A stretch of 64,000 nt of DNA, from contig OZ242191.1 of assembly GCA_965205915.1 (NCBI GenBank), positions 2,232,001 to 2,296,000 on the forward strand, in the 5' to 3' direction. A program made the position numbers and the translations under genes. The notes under the pieces were generated by a model. It saw only the letters and a list, made by a program, of their open reading frames with translations, was not told the DNA's origin and did not search any database. Shown piece after piece: positions 60,359 to 64,000 of this stretch (positions are counted from its first letter, which is position 1; the number at the start of each line of letters is the position of its first letter). The stretch comes from VXMO01 sp965205915 (GTDB lineage: Bacteria > Chloroflexota > Dehalococcoidia > UBA6926).

Positions 60359-61378
60359 ATGGCGTATGTCAGGAGTGACGGTCAGGTTCCCATCCTGGTT
60401 GGGTGGGCACTGGCCGATGGGTTGCTTGATCGTATCGCGTCCGCGGACGCGCGTGTTCGGTTGCTAAACCGCGAGATCACCCCTCTCCTGCCACCCTCAC
60501 AGCTCTGGCCTCCATTCCCCGATGAGTTGTTGCCGCTCGTCCCATTGGCGGAGGTTCTTCTGACCCTGCGTCTCCCTCCCGGACTGCCTGAATCAACGCC
60601 AAACCTCCGATGGATTCACTCCCAGGCGGCGGGTGTCGACTATTTCTTGCGCGCGCCGGCTCTGGCGAATAGCGAGATTGCCGTAACCACGTCATCGGGA
60701 GTCCATGCGGGCCCATTGAGCGAGACCGTCGTGGGCGCGATCATCGCGCTGTCAAAGGGCTTTCCCCAGGCCATGCGCCGACAGGCCGCGCACGAATGGA
60801 CGCGCTACACCCCGGAGGACGTCGCTGGAAAGACCGTCGGCATCATCGGCGCGGGCAAGATTGGAACAGCCATCGCAGAGAAATGCCGCGCCCTGGGCAT
60901 GAGGGCGTGGGGCGTGCGCCGCAGCCCGCCACCTGAACTCGTGGCCGTTTCGCCATTTGAACGCGAGGTTGGTCGCGAAGGACTTGCGGGGGTTCTGGCG
61001 ACTAGCGACTATGTTGTGCTGTGCGCTCCGCAGACGCCGGAGACCGTTGGAATGGTGGGCGCGGACCAGTTTGCCGTGATGAAGCCCGGCGCGAGATTTA
61101 TCAACGTGGCGCGCGGTGATCTCGTTGACGAGGCGGCTCTCATCCGGGCGCTCCAATCGGGCCATCTTGGGGGCGCATATCTCGATGTTTTTGAAAGGGA
61201 GCCGTTGCCGGCTGAAAGCCCACTCTGGGACATGCCGAACGTCATGATAACGGCCCACTCAGGCGCGGGGTCCACAGACCGCGATGAGCGCGTGGTCGAG
61301 ATCTTTGTAGAGAATGTGCGGCGGTACCTTGATGGAACCCCGATGCTCAATCTGTACGACCGCTCTCGCGGCTACTAG
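60359..61378 (+). CDS. D-2-hydroxyacid dehydrogenase family protein
   Basis: This 339-residue NAD(P)-dependent oxidoreductase has NLRWIHSQAAGVDYFLRAPA, the nucleotide motif VGIIGAGKIGTAIAEKCRAL (about 158-177), active-site Arg in FINVARGDLVDEAAL, Glu in FEREPLPAESPLWD and His in MITAHSGAGS. The order R-E-H is complete, so it should be active. Substrate could be glyoxylate, hydroxypyruvate or another 2-oxo acid. The gene is divergent from the TusA-like operon and 104 bases before acnA, with which it may be cotranscribed. Confidence 0.88.
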   Translation: MAYVRSDGQVPILVGWALADGLLDRIASADARVRLLNREITPLLPPSQLWPPFPDELLPLVPLAEVLLTLRLPPGLPESTPNLRWIHSQAAGVDYFLRAPALANSEIAVTTSSGVHAGPLSETVVGAIIALSKGFPQAMRRQAAHEWTRYTPEDVAGKTVGIIGAGKIGTAIAEKCRALGMRAWGVRRSPPPELVAVSPFEREVGREGLAGVLATSDYVVLCAPQTPETVGMVGADQFAVMKPGARFINVARGDLVDEAALIRALQSGHLGGAYLDVFEREPLPAESPLWDMPNVMITAHSGAGSTDRDERVVEIFVENVRRYLDGTPMLNLYDRSRGY

Positions 61379-61482
61379 ACGCTTCGGAAAGCATCCGTCC
61401 CGTAGCTAACAGCCGCTATTCTGCTACACTATGCCGCGATAGGCAGAACATGGTTGAAATTCAATCGACAGGATAGGCGTCA

Positions 61483-64000
61483 ATGACAAATCAGGACGTT
61501 TTCTCAACACGGCGAACCCTGGAGACGAACTCAGGGCCGGTCACTTTCTACAACGTGAATGCGTTGGAAGAGCAGGATATCGGTCAAATCTCCCGTATGC
61601 CGTTCTCGATCAAGGTGATGCTTGAGAGCCTGTTGCGGAACGTCAACGGGTACGACGTGCTGGAAGAGGATGTCCGCGCGCTTGCGGGGTGGCAGCCGGA
61701 GCCCGGCGAGATTACAGTGCCGCTCAAGTTGGCGCGCGTGATCTTGCAGGACTTTACGGGAGTACCGGCTGTCGTTGATCTCGCCGCCCTGCGTAGCGCG
61801 ATGGCGCGGGCAGGGGCTGATCCATCCGTTATCAACCCCGTCGTTCCTGTGGATCTAGTGATTGATCACTCAGTGCAGGTGGACTTTTTCGGCACGGCGT
61901 ATGCGTTGGCGGGCAACGTCGAGAAGGAGTATGAGCGGAACGCCGAGCGCTACAAGCTCCTCAAGTGGGCGCAAGGCTCCATTGATAACTTCCGTGTCGT
62001 GCCGCCCGGCGCCGGCATCGTTCACCAGGTCAATCTCGAATACCTGGGCAGCGTTGTGATGACGCGAGAGCAGGACGGTGAAAAGGTTGTATTCCCGGAC
62101 TCGCTCGTGGGCACGGACTCCCACACCACGATGATTAACGGACTCGGCATTCTTGGCTGGGGTGTCGGTGGTATTGAAGCCGAGGCCGTCATGCTCGACC
62201 AGCCGTATTACATGCTTGCGCCGCGTGTCGTTGGTTTCAAGCTGTCAGGCAGTCTGCCGGAGGGCACGACGGCAACCGACCTCGTGCTCACTGTCACGGA
62301 AATGCTGCGCGCCCACGGCGTCGTGGGGACATTCGTGGAGTTCTACGGCTCCGGCCTGACGGGCCTGCCCGTCGCGGATCGCGCAACCATCGCTAACATG
62401 TCGCCTGAGTACGGCGCGACGATGGGCTATTTTCCCATTGACGACGAGACTTTGGCCTATCTGCGTCTTACGGGCCGGAGCCCGGAGCTGATCGAACTTG
62501 TGGAGAAGTACGCGAAGGCGCAGGGACTGTTCCGCACCGATGACACCCCGGATCCGTCGTACTCGGACACACTTGAGCTTGACCTAAGCACCGTTGTGCC
62601 GTCACTTGCCGGTCCCAAGCGTCCGCAGGACAGGGTGGAGCTGGGCAGCGTCAAGACCAGTTTCCAGGAGCATCTGACCTTGCCCCCCGCGCAGCGCGGC
62701 TTTGGCCTGAGCGACGAGGAGGCCCAAACGACAGCCGTCGTCGGGCATGGCGTGGAGGCGTTTCAACTGGAGCATGGCTCGGTTGTCATTGCGGCGATTA
62801 CCTCATGCACGAATACGTCTAACCCGTCAGTCATGATTGGCGCGGGACTTCTGGCCAAAAACGCCGTAACGTCCGGCATAACGACAAAGCCGTGGGTCAA
62901 GACCTCAATGGCGCCCGGGTCAAAAGTCGTCACAGACTACCTTGAGGCTGCCGGTCTCGTGCCGTTCCTGGAGGCGCAGCGATTCCACACGGTTGGGTTC
63001 GGATGCACAACCTGCATCGGTAACTCGGGCCCGCTGCCGGAGGACATCGCCAACGCCATCGAGGACAGTGATCTTGTGGCGGCTGCCGTGCTTTCCGGCA
63101 ATCGCAACTTCGAGGGCCGCGTGAACCCGCACGTCAAGGCGAACTATCTTGCCTCACCGATGCTGGTCGTAGCCTACGCGCTCGCGGGGCGGATGGACAT
63201 TGATTTCGCCACCGAGCCACTTGGGACGGACCCCAACGGGCGCGGTGTGTTCCTGCGTGACATCTGGCCGTCTCAACATGCCATCCAGGATTCCATCTCG
63301 AACAACGTCAACCCGGAAATGTTCGAGAAGGAGTACGGGGCGATATTTGACGGTGATGAGCAGTGGCGGGAACTCGGCGCCCCGACCGGTGAACTCTTCG
63401 ACTGGGAACGCGACTCCACGTATGTTCAGGAGCCGCCGTTCTTCCGCGACTTCCCGCAGGAGCCGCCACCGCTGCCGGTTATCAACGACGCGCGCATTCT
63501 CGCAGTTCTCGGCGATTCCGTTACGACGGATCACATTTCTCCGGCGGGCAACATTGCCGCGCGCAGTCCGGCAGGGCAGTTCCTACAGGGACTTGACGTG
63601 TTGCAGGGGGATTTCAACTCGTACGGATCGCGTCGTGGCAATCACGAGATACTGATGCGCGGCACGTTCGCCAACATACGCATCAAGAACCAGATGCTGG
63701 ACGACGTGGAAGGCGGCTTCACTCTCAAGCTCCCCGAAGGTGAGCAGATGCCCATCTATGATGCCGCCATGCGCTACCAGCAAGAGGGTGTGCCGACGGT
63801 CATCTTTGGCGGCAAAGAGTACGGTTCAGGCTCCAGCCGTGATTGGGCGGCGAAGGGGCCGTATTTGCTCGGTGTGAAGGCCGCGCTTGCGGAGTCGTTT
63901 GAACGCATCCACCGTTCCAACCTGGTTGGAATGGGCGTGCTGCCGCTCCAGTTCCATGACGGCGAGAACGCCGCGACATACGGAATCACAGGACGCGAAA
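61483..64000 (+). CDS. acnA: Aconitate hydratase AcnA (partial, runs off the right end)
   Basis: The first 839 codons of a roughly 900-codon gene. It interconverts citrate and isocitrate in the TCA cycle. From ATG 61483: RTLETNSGPVTFYNVNALEE, SIKVMLESLLRNVNGYDV, VPVDLVIDHSVQVDFFG, FPDSLVGTDSHTTMINGLGI, the cluster Cys in AITSCTNTSNPSVMIGAG (about residue 442) and in GFGCTTCIGNSGPLPED (about 508 and 511), and the swivel-domain DSVTTDHISPAGNIAARSPA and EYGSGSSRDWAAKGPYLLG. All three iron-sulfur ligands are present, and the SPAG form marks the AcnA/IRP branch. The last C-terminal part lies outside the window. Confidence 0.96.
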   Translation, partial: MTNQDVFSTRRTLETNSGPVTFYNVNALEEQDIGQISRMPFSIKVMLESLLRNVNGYDVLEEDVRALAGWQPEPGEITVPLKLARVILQDFTGVPAVVDLAALRSAMARAGADPSVINPVVPVDLVIDHSVQVDFFGTAYALAGNVEKEYERNAERYKLLKWAQGSIDNFRVVPPGAGIVHQVNLEYLGSVVMTREQDGEKVVFPDSLVGTDSHTTMINGLGILGWGVGGIEAEAVMLDQPYYMLAPRVVGFKLSGSLPEGTTATDLVLTVTEMLRAHGVVGTFVEFYGSGLTGLPVADRATIANMSPEYGATMGYFPIDDETLAYLRLTGRSPELIELVEKYAKAQGLFRTDDTPDPSYSDTLELDLSTVVPSLAGPKRPQDRVELGSVKTSFQEHLTLPPAQRGFGLSDEEAQTTAVVGHGVEAFQLEHGSVVIAAITSCTNTSNPSVMIGAGLLAKNAVTSGITTKPWVKTSMAPGSKVVTDYLEAAGLVPFLEAQRFHTVGFGCTTCIGNSGPLPEDIANAIEDSDLVAAAVLSGNRNFEGRVNPHVKANYLASPMLVVAYALAGRMDIDFATEPLGTDPNGRGVFLRDIWPSQHAIQDSISNNVNPEMFEKEYGAIFDGDEQWRELGAPTGELFDWERDSTYVQEPPFFRDFPQEPPPLPVINDARILAVLGDSVTTDHISPAGNIAARSPAGQFLQGLDVLQGDFNSYGSRRGNHEILMRGTFANIRIKNQMLDDVEGGFTLKLPEGEQMPIYDAAMRYQQEGVPTVIFGGKEYGSGSSRDWAAKGPYLLGVKAALAESFERIHRSNLVGMGVLPLQFHDGENAATYGITGRE

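Overview
The window is a moderately GC-rich bacterial chromosome segment. No rRNA or taxonomic marker settles its origin. The best inference is a Chloroflexota (Dehalococcoidia/SAR202-like) genome: it combines a HerA-NurA pair, a core-MetE-like protein, many lipoproteins with Thr-Pro linkers, an NAD-dependent formate dehydrogenase and branched-chain amino acid genes.

Layout. 1-7110 is an accessory zone between a degenerate and an intact copy of a CAT-anticodon tRNA. It holds small stress or regulatory genes (VOC, ArsR, AHSA1), a DUF2207-like membrane protein, two surface proteins (netrin/TIMP-like and RCC1-like) and at least three decayed gene fragments (EutA-like, cupin, FAD oxidoreductase). 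7336-13693 is mixed: an MFS carrier, ispE, rsmA, the SRP RNA, a plant-type LRR lipoprotein, formate dehydrogenase and a small lipoprotein. 14042-18106 holds a MarR regulator, then a cobalamin riboswitch heading a BtuC/F/D-type importer. 19133-26260 holds four tandem paralogous lipoprotein genes of an unrecognised family, each behind its own near-identical promoter. The second copy is broken by two frame lesions. 26315-27525 holds a GPP34 protein and a TfoX-N protein. 27748-38982 holds a 3165-residue repeat adhesin with 22 copies of a 99-residue cadherin-like unit, followed closely by an ABC-2 type exporter pair.

From 39022 to 60228 every gene is on the minus strand. In transcription order they are: a sulfur-relay set (TusA-like, DsrE-like, a TusA/MetE fusion); a coiled-coil membrane protein; hemW; selB; nurA; a HAS-barrel protein; a LysR regulator; herA; a DUF1761 protein; alkA; two SRPBCC proteins; a DinB protein; leucine/valine dehydrogenase; a Mn/Zn ABC importer; and a branched-chain amino acid importer (livHMGF) without a binding protein. 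The right end has a D-2-hydroxyacid dehydrogenase and the first 839 codons of aconitase on the plus strand.

How the parts fit together. B12 uptake is under riboswitch control, a corrinoid-type methionine synthase is a plausible consumer, and a EutA remnant hints at a lost B12-dependent ethanolamine pathway. The liv importer next to leucine dehydrogenase suggests amino acid catabolism. The HerA/HAS-barrel/NurA genes look like a DNA-end processing module. The strongest candidates for undescribed biology are the tandem lipoprotein family with its shared promoters and the TusA-DsrE-(TusA/MetE) sulfur/methyl locus. All functions are read from sequence patterns only; no database search was run.
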